Shown one piece after another: positions 16,343 to 25,004 of a stretch of 64,000 nucleotides of DNA. Position numbers and translations under genes: made by a program. The stretch spans positions 620,001-684,000 of the forward strand of contig NZ_JAMZDX010000004.1 in the NCBI RefSeq assembly GCF_024172095.1, read 5' to 3'. The first letter of the stretch is position 1; every line of letters begins with the position of its first letter. Origin of the DNA: Kitasatospora cinereorecta. GTDB taxonomy: Bacteria; Actinomycetota; Actinomycetes; Streptomycetales; Streptomycetaceae. The notes beneath the pieces were generated by a model. That model made no database searches. It saw only the letters and a list, made by a program, of their open reading frames with translations, and was not told the origin of the DNA.

Positions 16343-17664
16343 CTGCCACCGTCCCCGCTCCCACCGACGCGGGCGCGGGCGCCGGGGAGTCGGGGACCGC
16401 CCCGGACCGGCGGCCGCTGGTCGCCCTGCTGACCGCGAACCTGGTCTCGATCACCGGCAACGCCCTCTCCGCCATCGGCGTGCCGTGGTTCGTCCTGGAG
16501 ACCACCCACAGCGCCTCCCGCGCCGGCCTGGTGGCCTTCTGCGGCCTGCTGCCGCTGGCGGTGTCGGCGCTGGCCGGCGGCCCGCTCGTCGACCGGCTGG
16601 GACGGCTGCGCGCCTCCGTGCTCTCGGACGCGGTGTGCGGGACGGCCATCGGGCTGATCCCGCTCCTGCACTGGGCCGGAGTGCTGCGGTTCTGGCAGCT
16701 CTGCGTCCTGATGGCGGTCAACGGCCTGTTCCGGGCGCCGGGCGAGACCGCCCGCCAGGTGCTCACCCCCGATCTGGCCGACCGCGCGGGCGTCCCGCTG
16801 GCCCGGGCCATGAGCCTGTACACCGGCGCGTCCAGAGGGGCCCGGCTGTTCGGTGCCTCGACCGCCGGCGTGCTGATCGCGGTGTTCGGCGCGGAGTGGG
16901 TCCTCGGCCTGGACACGGTGACCTTCGGCGTCTCGGCCCTGCTGGTCGCCCTCGGCCTGCGGCGGGTCCCCGCCGCCCGGCCGCGCCGGGACGCGGCCCC
17001 GGCGGGCTTCGCGACGTACCGCGCCGAGCTGCGCGAGGGCCTGGATTTCCTGCTCGGCCAGCGGCTGCTGCTCGCCGTCACGCTGGTCCTGATGGTCACC
17101 AACGGCCTGGACCAGGCCTGGAGCGCCGTCCTGCTGCCCGTCCACGCCGCGCGCGACCTCGGCGGTTCGGTCGACCTCGGCCTGCTCGCCGGCCTCTTCT
17201 CGGCCGGCGCCCTCGCCGGATCGCTGCTGTACGCCGCATGGGGTGACCGGCTCCCCCGCCGGACGCTCTACGCCTGCTGCCTGATCCTCAGCGGCTGCCC
17301 GCGGATGCTGGTCGCCGCGTTCGCCCCCGGCCTGCTGCCGCTCGGCGTCACCCTGGCCGTCGCCGGCCTGGCCGCCGGGATCCTCAACCCGATCGTCTCG
17401 ACCGTGCTCTACGAATCCGTGCCGGACGCGCTGCGCAGCCGGGTGACGGGCGTCCTGGCGGCGGGCGTGCTGATGGCGACGCCGCTCGGCGCCCTGGTCT
17501 GCGGCTTCCTGGTCGAGGGGGCCGGCCTGACGGCGGCCCTGGTCCTGGTCGGCGGCGCGTACCTGCTGGTCTCGCTCGGCCCGTCGGTCCTCCCTGCCTG
17601 GCGCCGGATGGACGCTGCGAACGACGCGGACGGCACAGCGGACGGCGGTGAGCCGGGGCGGTGA
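16339..17664 (+). CDS. MFS transporter, enterobactin-exporter-like
   Basis: The 441-residue protein has about 12 spans and the MFS loop LVDRLGRLRASVLSD in the first half, consistent with the MFS_3/EntS-type exporters. The GTG start is inside the stop of the ArsR gene, so the pair is co-translated. The substrate is unknown. The gene converges with the Sua5-like gene, only 30 bp from its end. Confidence 0.88.
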   Translation: MTATVPAPTDAGAGAGESGTAPDRRPLVALLTANLVSITGNALSAIGVPWFVLETTHSASRAGLVAFCGLLPLAVSALAGGPLVDRLGRLRASVLSDAVCGTAIGLIPLLHWAGVLRFWQLCVLMAVNGLFRAPGETARQVLTPDLADRAGVPLARAMSLYTGASRGARLFGASTAGVLIAVFGAEWVLGLDTVTFGVSALLVALGLRRVPAARPRRDAAPAGFATYRAELREGLDFLLGQRLLLAVTLVLMVTNGLDQAWSAVLLPVHAARDLGGSVDLGLLAGLFSAGALAGSLLYAAWGDRLPRRTLYACCLILSGCPRMLVAAFAPGLLPLGVTLAVAGLAAGILNPIVSTVLYESVPDALRSRVTGVLAAGVLMATPLGALVCGFLVEGAGLTAALVLVGGAYLLVSLGPSVLPAWRRMDAANDADGTADGGEPGR

Positions 17665-17694
17665 CCGTGCCGCCCGTCCGCGCGTCCGTGCGCC

Positions 17695-18381
17695 TCACCC
17701 CGCCCGCAGGTAGGTCGAGCGGACCAGGTCGAGGTACCGGTCGAAGTCGGCATGCGGACGGTCCTGGGCGCCGCGGCGGTGCAGTTCGAGCCGCCCGTCC
17801 GGGTGCAGCCGCAGGGTGGTGGTGGCGGCCCGGGGCCGCGTGTCCGGGCCGCCGCCGGTGAGCGGGCCGGCACCGAGGACGGGCACGGCGGGCGGGAACA
17901 TCGCCACCGCCTCGGCCGCCGTCGCCGCGGGCCGGTGGCCGGTGCGGTTGGCGCTGCTCACGTAGAGCACGGGATGACCGGCGATGACCGGCAGCAGCGG
18001 TGCCCAGCGGGCGCCGAACAGCATGGTCCAGCCGTCCCGGGTGGCCGGGGCCAGCCAGGCGGGCCGCGCCGCACCGGGGCGCAGCGGCAGCAGCAGGGTC
18101 ACCAGCTCCTCGGCGAGCAGCCGGCGGACGGCGGCGGTGCGGGCCGGGTCGAGGTCGAGGACGGCGTCGAGCGCGGCGAGGGTGGCCGGGTCGTGCACCC
18201 ACAGGGCGACGGCCTGGTCGGTGGGGCGGTCCTTGGCCGTGTTGACGGCGGCCGGATCGGTGCCTGCGACGACGTACGTCAGCGGTGCGGGGTTGGGCAG
18301 CACCACCGCCGTACCGCGGTGCAGGGCGATCCGTGCGCCGTCGGGGTCGACGGTGCCGGCGCTCTCCCGGCCGGCGCTCAC
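17695..18381 (-). CDS. Sua5/YrdC-domain protein paired with HMGL-like enzyme
   Basis: The 228-residue YrdC-fold protein starts at a GTG inside the TGA of the upstream gene (GTGA, 18378-18381). Features of active threonylcarbamoyl- or carbamoyl-adenylate synthases are present: the basic AKDRPTDQAVALW segment (KxRP type), SSANRTGHRPA (SAN motif) and TTTLRL. It lacks the extra C-terminal Sua5 domain. Coupling to an isopropylmalate-synthase-like gene rather than prfA/prmC-type genes suggests a specialised role, perhaps making an activated carbamoyl intermediate. That is inference. Confidence 0.82.
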   Translation of the reverse strand: MSAGRESAGTVDPDGARIALHRGTAVVLPNPAPLTYVVAGTDPAAVNTAKDRPTDQAVALWVHDPATLAALDAVLDLDPARTAAVRRLLAEELVTLLLPLRPGAARPAWLAPATRDGWTMLFGARWAPLLPVIAGHPVLYVSSANRTGHRPAATAAEAVAMFPPAVPVLGAGPLTGGGPDTRPRAATTTLRLHPDGRLELHRRGAQDRPHADFDRYLDLVRSTYLRAG

Positions 18382-19619
18382 GACCGGGCCGCCGGGAGGG
18401 TCCGCAGCCCGTCGAGGTAGGCGGCGAAGGCGGTGTCGTCGACGACCGCCCGGCCGGCCCGGTAGGCCTGCGTCTTCACCCAGGCCGTCGCCTGCCGCGC
18501 CTGCTCCGGGTCGAGGACGTGGCCGAGGCGGGCGGCGACCGCCGTGACCACGCGGGCGCTGGCGAGTTGGGTGAGCACGGTGGTCGGGGCGATGCCGAGC
18601 AGCCGCTCCGGGTCGAACGGCTGGAACAGGTCCGGGTGGACGAACGGCGTGCCGGTGGAGATGGTGCCGACGCCGGTGCCGACCACGGGGGTGGTGACGG
18701 TGAGCGGCACGCCGGTCTCCGCGGAGACCGTCCGGGCGATCCGGGGCAGGGCGGTGAGGTCCGGGGCGGTCCACCAGGCCGGGGTGTCGGTGCCGAGCAG
18801 CCGGGCCGTCCGGGCCGGGTCGTGGGCCAGCAGGAACAGCAGTTGTTCGGTGGCGGCCATGCCGCTGCGCTCGGCGATGCCCAGCCAGGAGGCGGACACC
18901 ACCCGGGTGCCCGCCCGCAGCGCCTCCAGGGTGTTGGCGAGGCCGAGGCCGAGGTCGTTGTGCAGGTGGGAGGCGAGCACCACGTCCGGTCCGGCGGCGG
19001 CGCCGACCCGGGCGAACAGTTCGGCGGCCTCGCCGGGCAGGTGGACGCCGACGGTGTCGGCCAGCACGACCGTGCCCGCGCCGGCCGCGGTCAGCGTGCC
19101 CGCGTACGCGCCCATCAGCCCGTGGTCGGCGCGGGAGGCGTCGGCGAGGCAGATGTCGACGGCCACCCGGTCGTCCGTGTCGCGGGCGTCCTTGACCAGG
19201 GCGAGCGCCGACTCCAGGGCGTCGCGGGCCGGGCGGTGGGTCATGGTGTGGGCCATCGCCTCGGAGGCCGGCACCACCACCATGACCCGGGCGTTCGCGG
19301 TGCCCCGTACCGCGGCGAGCGCCTGGCGCACGTCGGCGCTCCTCCCCCGGCACACCGCGGCGACGCCGACCGCTCCCTCGGCCTCCACCGCGACCCGCCG
19401 CACCGCCTCGAACTCCTCGCCGCACACTGCGGGGAACCCGGCCGCGAACACCACGTGCCGCGGCCCGTCCGCGCCGAACATCCGTCCCTGGGCCCGCGCC
19501 AGCCGTACCCGGAACGCGGCCGACATCAGCGTCTTGGCCTGCGCCCCGTCCCGCGCCGACTCCTCCCAGAGCACCACCCGCCCCGCCCGCGCGGACTCCC
19601 TGACCACGTCCTGTTCCAC
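18378..19619 (-). CDS. Isopropylmalate synthase/HMG-CoA lyase-like aldolase
   Basis: The 413-residue TIM-barrel enzyme is of the HMGL-like/DRE-TIM family. The catalytic and metal elements are WEESARDGAQ near the N-terminus, SHLHNDLGLGLANT (HxHND metal site) in the middle and SWLGIAERSGMAATEQ, equivalent to the GIGERAGN loop of isopropylmalate synthases. It lacks the LeuA regulatory domain, so it is not the housekeeping LeuA. The second of two adjacent GTGs (19619) has GGGGAGG at 5 nt spacing; a reading from 19664 has no SD. It is four-base coupled to the Sua5-like gene and divergent from a PaaK-type ligase. Confidence 0.85.
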   Translation of the reverse strand: MEQDVVRESARAGRVVLWEESARDGAQAKTLMSAAFRVRLARAQGRMFGADGPRHVVFAAGFPAVCGEEFEAVRRVAVEAEGAVGVAAVCRGRSADVRQALAAVRGTANARVMVVVPASEAMAHTMTHRPARDALESALALVKDARDTDDRVAVDICLADASRADHGLMGAYAGTLTAAGAGTVVLADTVGVHLPGEAAELFARVGAAAGPDVVLASHLHNDLGLGLANTLEALRAGTRVVSASWLGIAERSGMAATEQLLFLLAHDPARTARLLGTDTPAWWTAPDLTALPRIARTVSAETGVPLTVTTPVVGTGVGTISTGTPFVHPDLFQPFDPERLLGIAPTTVLTQLASARVVTAVAARLGHVLDPEQARQATAWVKTQAYRAGRAVVDDTAFAAYLDGLRTLPAARS

Positions 19620-19924
19620 CACGGCCTCCCCTGCCGACGCCGGCCTCCCGCTGCGGTCGGCCACCGCTTGCGCACTCTAGGCCGCAGGCCCGCCCCGGGG
19701 CGGTGGTGGCGGTCAGCGTGTCACCCGGCGGGTCGGAGAATCCCCAAGGCACTTGTCATGGGCCGTACCGGCCGATATGGACCGCGGGAGAGCTCTCGGC
19801 GGCGCTCCGCAGACGACCCTGGCGCACCGGCGCGCCGTACCCTAGGGTGGCGGACTACCGAACGATCGGTCGGCATTTCGGTCGGGTTTTCGGTCAGGTT
19901 GCAGGGAGTGACCAGGGAGTGGCC
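19620..19924. other. Divergent promoter region, aldolase and PaaK-like ligase
   Basis: The 305-bp gap holds no gene. The right half contains a CCCTAGGG palindrome near 19840 and the ACCGA/TCGGT repeats described separately, then CAGGGAG before the ligase ATG. Confidence 0.5.
19857..19870. promoter_or_regulatory. Possible PaaR-like operator
   Basis: ACCGA-N4-TCGGT is an inverted repeat 54 bp before the ligase start, followed by two more TCGGT half-sites. TetR-type regulators of phenylacetate genes bind ACCGA/TCGGT-like repeats, but no such regulator is encoded nearby. Confidence 0.35.
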
Positions 19925-21196
19925 ATGGACGACAGCGAGCAGATGAACCGCGACGAGCTGGCCGCCCTCCAGCTCACCCGACTCCGCTGGTCCCTCGAAC
20001 ACGCCTATCGCAACGTCGACTTCTACCGCCGCTCGTTCGACGCCGCCGGCGTCCACCCCGACGACTGCCGCAGCCTCGCCGACCTCGCCCGCTTCCCCTT
20101 CACCGGCAAGCGCGACCTGCGTGACAACTACCCCTTCGGCATGTTCGCCGTACCGATGGACCAGGTCCGCCGGCTGCACGCCTCCAGCGGCACCACCGGC
20201 AAGCCCACCGTGGTCGGCTACACCGAGGGCGACCTGGAGACCTGGGCCAACGTGGTCGCCCGCTCCATCCGCGCGGCCGGCGGCCGCCCCGGCGACAAGG
20301 TCCACATCTCGTACGGCTACGGCCTGTTCACCGGCGGCCTCGGCGCCCACTACGGCGCCGAGCGCGCCGGCTGCACCGTCATCCCCGCCTCCGGCGGCAT
20401 GACCGCCCGCCAGGTCCAGCTGATCCAGGACTTCCGGCCCGAGATCATCATGGTCACCCCGTCCTACCTGCTCACCCTGCTCGACGAGTTCGAACGGCAG
20501 GGCGTCGACCCCCGCAGCACCTCACTGCGCGTCGGCATCTTCGGCGCCGAGCCCTGGACCGAGGAGATGCGCCGCGAGATCGAGGAGCGGATGGACATCG
20601 ACGCCGTCGACATCTACGGCCTCTCCGAGGTGATCGGCCCCGGCGTCGCCCAGGAGTGCGTGGAGACCAAGGACGGCCTGCACATCTGGGAGGACCACTT
20701 CTACCCGGAGGTCGTCGACCCGATCACCGGCGAGGTCCTGCCCGACGGCGAGTCCGGCGAACTCGTCTTCACCTCGCTCACCAAGGAGGCCATGCCGGTC
20801 GTCCGCTACCGCACCCGCGACCTCACCCGCCTCCTCCCCGGCACCGCCCGCCCCGCCTTCCGGCGGATGGAGAAGATCACCGGCCGCAGCGACGACATGA
20901 TCATCCTCCGTGGGGTGAACCTCTTCCCCACCCAGATCGAGGAGATCGTGCTGCGCGAGGCCGCCGTCGCGCCCCACTTCCAACTGGTCCTCACCCGCCG
21001 CGGCCGGATGGACCACCTCACCGTCCGCGTCGAGGCCCGCCACACCTCCTCCACCCCCCAGCGCGAAGCCGCCGCGGCCACCATCGCCCGCGGCATCAAG
21101 GACGGCGTCGGCGTCACCGCTGACGTCGAGATCGTCGACCCCGAAACCCTGGAGCGCTCGGTCGGCAAGCTCAAGCGTCTGATCGACCGCCGCTGA
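19925..21196 (+). CDS. paaK: Phenylacetate-CoA ligase
   Basis: The 423-residue adenylate-forming enzyme of the PaaK type activates phenylacetate or another aryl acid with ATP and CoA. Motifs: HASSGTTGKPTVVGYT (P-loop, near 80-95), SYGYGLFTGG, IYGLSEVIGPG, RYRTRDLT and GRSDDMIILRG, plus the C-terminal AMP-binding extension ending SVGKLKRL. The length is normal. No other paa genes (paaABCDE, paaZ) are in the window, so it is either a stand-alone ligase or serves a specialised route with the divergent aldolase/Sua5 pair. Confidence 0.93.
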   Translation: MDDSEQMNRDELAALQLTRLRWSLEHAYRNVDFYRRSFDAAGVHPDDCRSLADLARFPFTGKRDLRDNYPFGMFAVPMDQVRRLHASSGTTGKPTVVGYTEGDLETWANVVARSIRAAGGRPGDKVHISYGYGLFTGGLGAHYGAERAGCTVIPASGGMTARQVQLIQDFRPEIIMVTPSYLLTLLDEFERQGVDPRSTSLRVGIFGAEPWTEEMRREIEERMDIDAVDIYGLSEVIGPGVAQECVETKDGLHIWEDHFYPEVVDPITGEVLPDGESGELVFTSLTKEAMPVVRYRTRDLTRLLPGTARPAFRRMEKITGRSDDMIILRGVNLFPTQIEEIVLREAAVAPHFQLVLTRRGRMDHLTVRVEARHTSSTPQREAAAATIARGIKDGVGVTADVEIVDPETLERSVGKLKRLIDRR

Positions 21197-21316
21197 CCCG
21201 ACGGCCCCGGCGGATAACGAATGCGCTGCTGTTCGCCGTCGATTCGTCCGCTTTCACCGTGATCATCCGGCAACGAACCATGCGGCGGTGCGCGGGCCAC
21301 CGCTAGGGTGCCCCGC

Positions 21317-22054
21317 ATGCTTTCCGCCATCGACACCCATTCCACGGCCTACCTGTACGGACGCGTCATCGGGCAGACCGCCGTCCTGGCCACCGGCGTC
21401 ACGCTCGCCTGGGTGTTCACCCGCAAGTGGCGCAATCCGGCCGCCCTCACGCCGGAGGAACTGCCCCGCGTCACCGCGCTCCGCCGCAAGCGCCGGGGCC
21501 TGCTCGCCCTCGGCCTCGCCGTGGTCTGCGTCCTCTCCTTCACGCAGACCTTCCTGAGCCTGCGGAGCGAGAGCCCGTACGGAGCGGCCACCGCGACCGG
21601 GCCGACCGACCGGACCGTCGACGCACCCGACACCGTCGCCGGCTACCACCTCATCACCGGCCAGGCCGCGGCCGACCTCGCCGCGAAGCACGCCAACAGC
21701 ACCTCCGAGCGAATCTGGTACTACTCGAAGACCCCGGGCGGCACCCAGCCCAACCTCATCTTCTCCGCATCGAACGCCGCCTGGAATCCGAAGGGCGCCG
21801 CCGAGAAGTCCCAGCACTCCCTGGACTGGCTCCTGGTCAATTTCTTCGCCGGCGCCAAGGTCGAGGACGCGAAGGACGTCGACGCCGGTCCGCTCGGCGG
21901 TCTGATGCGCTGCGGCCACACCACCACCAACAACCTGCTCATCTGCCGCTGGGAGGACGCCTCGACCGGTGGCACCGTCATGGCCCCCGGCGTCACCGAC
22001 GTCCAGCAGGCCTCGGCCCTCACCCTCCAGTTCCGCAACGCCGCCGAGCACTGA
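21317..22054 (+). CDS. Hypothetical membrane protein, 245 aa
   Basis: Two N-terminal hydrophobic segments (about 13-35 and 57-78), joined by a basic linker RRKRR, anchor a soluble C-terminal domain of about 160 residues. That domain starts with a TVAGYHLITG motif and contains two Cys (CGHTT, CRWED) that could form a disulfide outside the cell. The fold is not recognised. The ATG at 21317 is chosen; an in-frame GTG at 21308 adds three residues. Confidence 0.7.
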   Translation: MLSAIDTHSTAYLYGRVIGQTAVLATGVTLAWVFTRKWRNPAALTPEELPRVTALRRKRRGLLALGLAVVCVLSFTQTFLSLRSESPYGAATATGPTDRTVDAPDTVAGYHLITGQAAADLAAKHANSTSERIWYYSKTPGGTQPNLIFSASNAAWNPKGAAEKSQHSLDWLLVNFFAGAKVEDAKDVDAGPLGGLMRCGHTTTNNLLICRWEDASTGGTVMAPGVTDVQQASALTLQFRNAAEH

Positions 22055-22108
22055 CCACGTCCACGCGGGGCCCTTGCTCCGACGGACCGGCTCGGTGATC
22101 ATCGACGG

Positions 22109-22576
22109 ATGTTCGAGCTTCTGCCGGGAACGGGCCTGGCCCTTCCGTACGGTGCCGGGGTGCTGCGGTTCGGCATGACCGAGCGGGAGGCCCAGTGGGC
22201 GGTCGCGACCCTGGCCGACGTCCGCGAGTCCTGGGTCTGCCAGGCCGGTTGGGCCTTCACCGCTCGCTACCAGGGGCTGGAGCTGCACTTCTCCGGCGAC
22301 CACACCGACCGCCTCGGTCGTCCCGAGTACCACCGGGACGGCTTCGCCGGCGTCCAGCTGCGCCGCTGCGACCCCGCACCGACCGAGCCGTCCGCCGTAC
22401 CCGTGGTCCTCCAGGGCATCGACCTGTTCGGATACCCGGCAGCCGACGTCCTGGCCGCCCTCGGACCGGACCCGCACCCCGCCGTCCGACTGCCCCCGGC
22501 CGGTTCTCCGTCCCCGGACGGCTACCTGCCATCCGTCTGGCTCTCCGCCGACGGCCCCGGCAAGGGCGCCACGTAG
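22109..22576 (+). CDS. Hypothetical protein, 155 aa
   Basis: A soluble protein with recurrent streptomycete-type composition: a start LLPGTGLALPYGAGVLRFGMT, where small conserved proteins link a substrate-like strand to FGMT helix initiation, then AFTARYQGLELHFSG and VVLQGIDLFGYPAADVLAAL. The closing part is Pro-rich. No catalytic motif is visible. It lies 54 bp after the preceding gene on the same strand. Confidence 0.6.
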   Translation: MFELLPGTGLALPYGAGVLRFGMTEREAQWAVATLADVRESWVCQAGWAFTARYQGLELHFSGDHTDRLGRPEYHRDGFAGVQLRRCDPAPTEPSAVPVVLQGIDLFGYPAADVLAALGPDPHPAVRLPPAGSPSPDGYLPSVWLSADGPGKGAT

Positions 22577-22615
22577 GCTCTCGACCGGTATCACCACGAT
22601 CCAGGGGGCGCAGCA

Positions 22616-23158
22616 GTGGACGGCACGGTCACGGCAGTCAGCAGCAACGGCACGTACGCGTTCAGCAAGCCGAACCGCGACAGCATCACTCTGCTCGCGG
22701 GCCTCGGTGTGGAGGGCGACGTGCACGCCGGAGCAACCGTCAAGCACCGCTCACGGGTCGCACAGGACCCCACCCGGCCGAACCTGCGCCAGGTCCACCT
22801 CATCCACGGGGAACTCTTCGCCGACCTCCACCGGGCCGGATTCGACGTCACCCCCGGCGACCTCGGCGAGAACATCACCACCCGCGGCATCCACCTGCTC
22901 GACCTGCCCGTCGGCACCCTCCTGCACATCGGCGACGAGGCGGTCGTCGAGGTCACCGGTCTGCGCAACCCCTGCCTGCAGATCGACGCCTTCCGACCCG
23001 GCCTGCTCAAGCAGGTCGTCGGGCGCAACGACGCCGGCGAACTCGTCCGCAGGGCCGGCATCATGGGCATCGTCCGCCTCGGCGGTGAGGTCCGGCCCGG
23101 CAGCCAGATCCGCGCCGAACTGCCGACCGGCCCGCACCGACCGCTCGACCGGGTCTGA
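22616..23158 (+). CDS. MOSC-domain protein
   Basis: The 180-residue stand-alone MOSC (molybdenum cofactor sulfurase C-terminal) domain has the hallmarks GVEGDVHAG, RQVHLIHGE, PGDLGENITTRG and GLRNPCLQI with the conserved Cys. Such proteins belong to the YiiM/YuaD group that binds molybdenum cofactor or transfers sulfur or detoxifies N-hydroxylated bases. The GTG at 22616 follows AGGGGG. Confidence 0.9.
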   Translation: MDGTVTAVSSNGTYAFSKPNRDSITLLAGLGVEGDVHAGATVKHRSRVAQDPTRPNLRQVHLIHGELFADLHRAGFDVTPGDLGENITTRGIHLLDLPVGTLLHIGDEAVVEVTGLRNPCLQIDAFRPGLLKQVVGRNDAGELVRRAGIMGIVRLGGEVRPGSQIRAELPTGPHRPLDRV

Positions 23159-23220
23159 CACCTCCCTCGCGGGTGCCGCGGCCTCCGTCGGTCCGTCATT
23201 CCTCCTGCTACGGTGGGCGG

Positions 23221-23649
23221 ATGGCATCGGTCAGGAAGTTCCAGGTCACCTTCGACTGCGCGGAGCCCGAGCGCGTCGCCCGCTTCTGGTGCGAGGTCCT
23301 GGGGTACGTCGTTCCGCCGCCGCCGGAGGGCTTCGCCGACTGGGACGAGTTCAATCTGTCGCTGCCGCCCGAGGTTCAGGGTTCACGGTTCGCCTGCGTC
23401 GACCCCACGGGCGAGGGCCCCCGACTGTTCTTCCAGCGCGTCCCCGAGGGCAAGGTCGTCAAGAACCGGGTCCACCTCGACGTCCGCGTCGGCACCGGCC
23501 TCGTCGGCGAGGAACGCCTCGCCGCACTCGAAGCCGAATGCACCCGCGTGGTCGCGCTCGGCGCGGTGCGCGTGCGACTCCTGTACGACGGCCACGACTC
23601 GTGCATCGTCATGCAGGACATCGAGGGCAACGAGTTCTGCCTCGACTGA
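23221..23649 (+). CDS. VOC-family protein (glyoxalase-like)
   Basis: The 142-residue protein has two beta-alpha-beta-beta-beta units typical of the vicinal-oxygen-chelate superfamily: VTFDCAEPERVARFWCEVLGY at the start, and a second unit beginning RVHLDVRV and ending MQDIEGNEFCLD. Function may be resistance or isomerase-type; residues of a metal site are only partly clear. It converges with the S24-like gene, 24 bp away. Confidence 0.87.
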   Translation: MASVRKFQVTFDCAEPERVARFWCEVLGYVVPPPPEGFADWDEFNLSLPPEVQGSRFACVDPTGEGPRLFFQRVPEGKVVKNRVHLDVRVGTGLVGEERLAALEAECTRVVALGAVRVRLLYDGHDSCIVMQDIEGNEFCLD

Positions 23650-23673
23650 GCCCGCGCCCCGGCCCGTCGCCGT

Positions 23674-24039
23674 TCAGGGCCGGTTGCCGGGGTCGGCTGC
23701 CGCAGCCCTGCCCGCGGTACCGGCCCGGGGTACCCCGTCGACCGCGACACAGATGCCGAACACACGGTCGTGACTGGTCCAGCCGTTGATGCGGCCCCGA
23801 TTGTTGCTGATCTGCACGCGCTTCCTCGCCGGGTCGAGGGACGACACCAGGTGCAGGTACACGGTCCCGGCGACGCGGGCGAGGACGATGTCCCCGAGCT
23901 CCAGCCTCGTCGGGTCGACCGGAGCGACGGCCACCAGTTGCCGACTGCGGATCAGCGGAACCATCGACGAGCCGCTCGGCCGGAACTCGACGGTGGCCCC
24001 ACCGGCCACCCTGGCTGCCACGGCGTCCAATACACCCAT
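23674..24039 (-). CDS. S24/S26 peptidase-like protein
   Basis: The 121-residue protein has the LexA/signal-peptidase-like fold: EFRPSGSSMVPLI carries the nucleophile-type Ser (SM motif, ~24) and LELGDIVLARVAGTVYLHLV the second block. The general-base Lys normally placed after the xYxKR strand is not evident (YLHLV instead), so it may not be catalytic. There is no membrane anchor or HTH. The ATG at 24039 is the best fit, though without a clear SD. It is divergent from the DUF2975 gene. Confidence 0.65.
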   Translation of the reverse strand: MGVLDAVAARVAGGATVEFRPSGSSMVPLIRSRQLVAVAPVDPTRLELGDIVLARVAGTVYLHLVSSLDPARKRVQISNNRGRINGWTSHDRVFGICVAVDGVPRAGTAGRAAAADPGNRP

Positions 24040-24140
24040 CCGGCGATCGTGGCAGATCCGGCCGGGTCGGCCCAACCGATTTCCGCCGTCGTCCACCCCA
24101 CTCCACCTCCGCTCCACCTCCGCTCCACCCCTTGCCGGGA

Positions 24141-24157
24141 CTATCGAAATTCGATAG
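24141..24157. promoter_or_regulatory. Perfect palindrome in DUF2975-HTH promoter
   Basis: CTATCGAA-A-TTCGATAG has 8-bp perfect arms in a locally AT-rich promoter 33 bp before the DUF2975 start. A looser CATCGCAACTCGATG repeat follows at 24163-24177. It is probably the binding site of the small HTH protein encoded downstream, which would make the pair autoregulated. Confidence 0.55.
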
Positions 24158-24189
24158 ATTCCCATCGCAACTCGATGGAGGGATGGGTC

Positions 24190-24675
24190 GTGGGAAACCT
24201 GACAGTGCGCGCGCTGCGCGCCGTGCTCGCGGTGGTGCTCGCCGGCACCGTGCTGGTGCAGGCGCTGATGGTGGTGGCCATGGCCACCAAGCCGGACGAC
24301 GGGACGCTCCCGCTGACCGCGATGCGCGTGCTCACGATCGTGGGGCTGGCGTCGGCCCAGGTCGCGCTGGTCTGCGTGTGGCGGCTGGTGGCGATGGTGC
24401 GGCGCGGGACGGTGTTCTCCCACGCCGCCTTCCGGTACGTGGACGGTGTGATCGGCGCGATCGTGGCGGCTTCCCTCGTGTGGTTCGCGGTCACGGCCGT
24501 CAACGCACCGGGCCAGCGGGACGACCCGGGCGTCAGCGTGATCATGGCCGGGATCGGCCTGGCCATCCTGGGGGTCGCGCTCATCGTGCTGGTGCTGCGG
24601 GTGCTGCTCGTCCAGGCCGTCGCGCGGGACGTCGAGGCGGCGCAGCTGAAGGCCGAGCTGGACGAGGTGATCTGA
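24190..24675 (+). CDS. DUF2975 membrane protein
   Basis: The 161-residue protein has four membrane spans (about 7-30, 45-65, 85-108, 120-145) in the pattern of DUF2975. A linker WRLVAMVRRGTVFSHAAFRYVD between spans 2 and 3 is typical of that family. The GTG at 24190 follows GGAGGGA at proper distance; the in-frame ATG at 24175 overlaps that SD. Its stop overlaps the ATG of the HTH gene by one base (TGATG). The pair is common in Gram-positives, where the membrane protein is thought to control its Xre partner. Confidence 0.85.
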   Translation: MGNLTVRALRAVLAVVLAGTVLVQALMVVAMATKPDDGTLPLTAMRVLTIVGLASAQVALVCVWRLVAMVRRGTVFSHAAFRYVDGVIGAIVAASLVWFAVTAVNAPGQRDDPGVSVIMAGIGLAILGVALIVLVLRVLLVQAVARDVEAAQLKAELDEVI

Positions 24676-24896
24676 TGCCGATCGCCGTCGACATCGACGT
24701 GATGCTGGCCCGGCGGAAGATGTCCGTGGGCGAGCTCGCGGACCGCGTCGGGATCACTCCCGCCAACCTGGCGGTCCTGAAGAACGGCCGCGCCAAGGCG
24801 GTGCGGTTCGCGACGCTCGCCGCGCTCTGCGAGGTGCTCAAGTGCCAGCCGGGCGACCTGCTGCGCTGGGAGGCCGAGGACGCGGCGGAAGGCTGA
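24675..24896 (+). CDS. YozG-type Xre HTH regulator
   Basis: The 73-residue single-domain Cro/C1-type helix-turn-helix (ARRKMSVGELADRVGIT, NLAVLKNGRAKAVRF) has the family C-terminal CEVLKCQPGDLLRW. Small YozG-like regulators of this form are nearly always next to DUF2975 genes, as here, and are translationally coupled to them. It probably binds the palindrome at 24141-24157. Confidence 0.9.
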   Translation: MPIAVDIDVMLARRKMSVGELADRVGITPANLAVLKNGRAKAVRFATLAALCEVLKCQPGDLLRWEAEDAAEG

Positions 24897-25004
24897 CCCA
24901 CCACCGGGAGTTCGCAGTGGTCGCCGGCCTCCAGTGGCGGGAGCGTCCAGGACAGCCGTCGTGGCCGCCGACGGCGCTCCCGTGAGAGTTCTCCATTTGC
25001 CCTG

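Noticed and set aside
17695..23158. A large antibiotic gene cluster
   Set aside because: No polyketide synthase, NRPS or other scaffold-building genes are present; only small units are seen.
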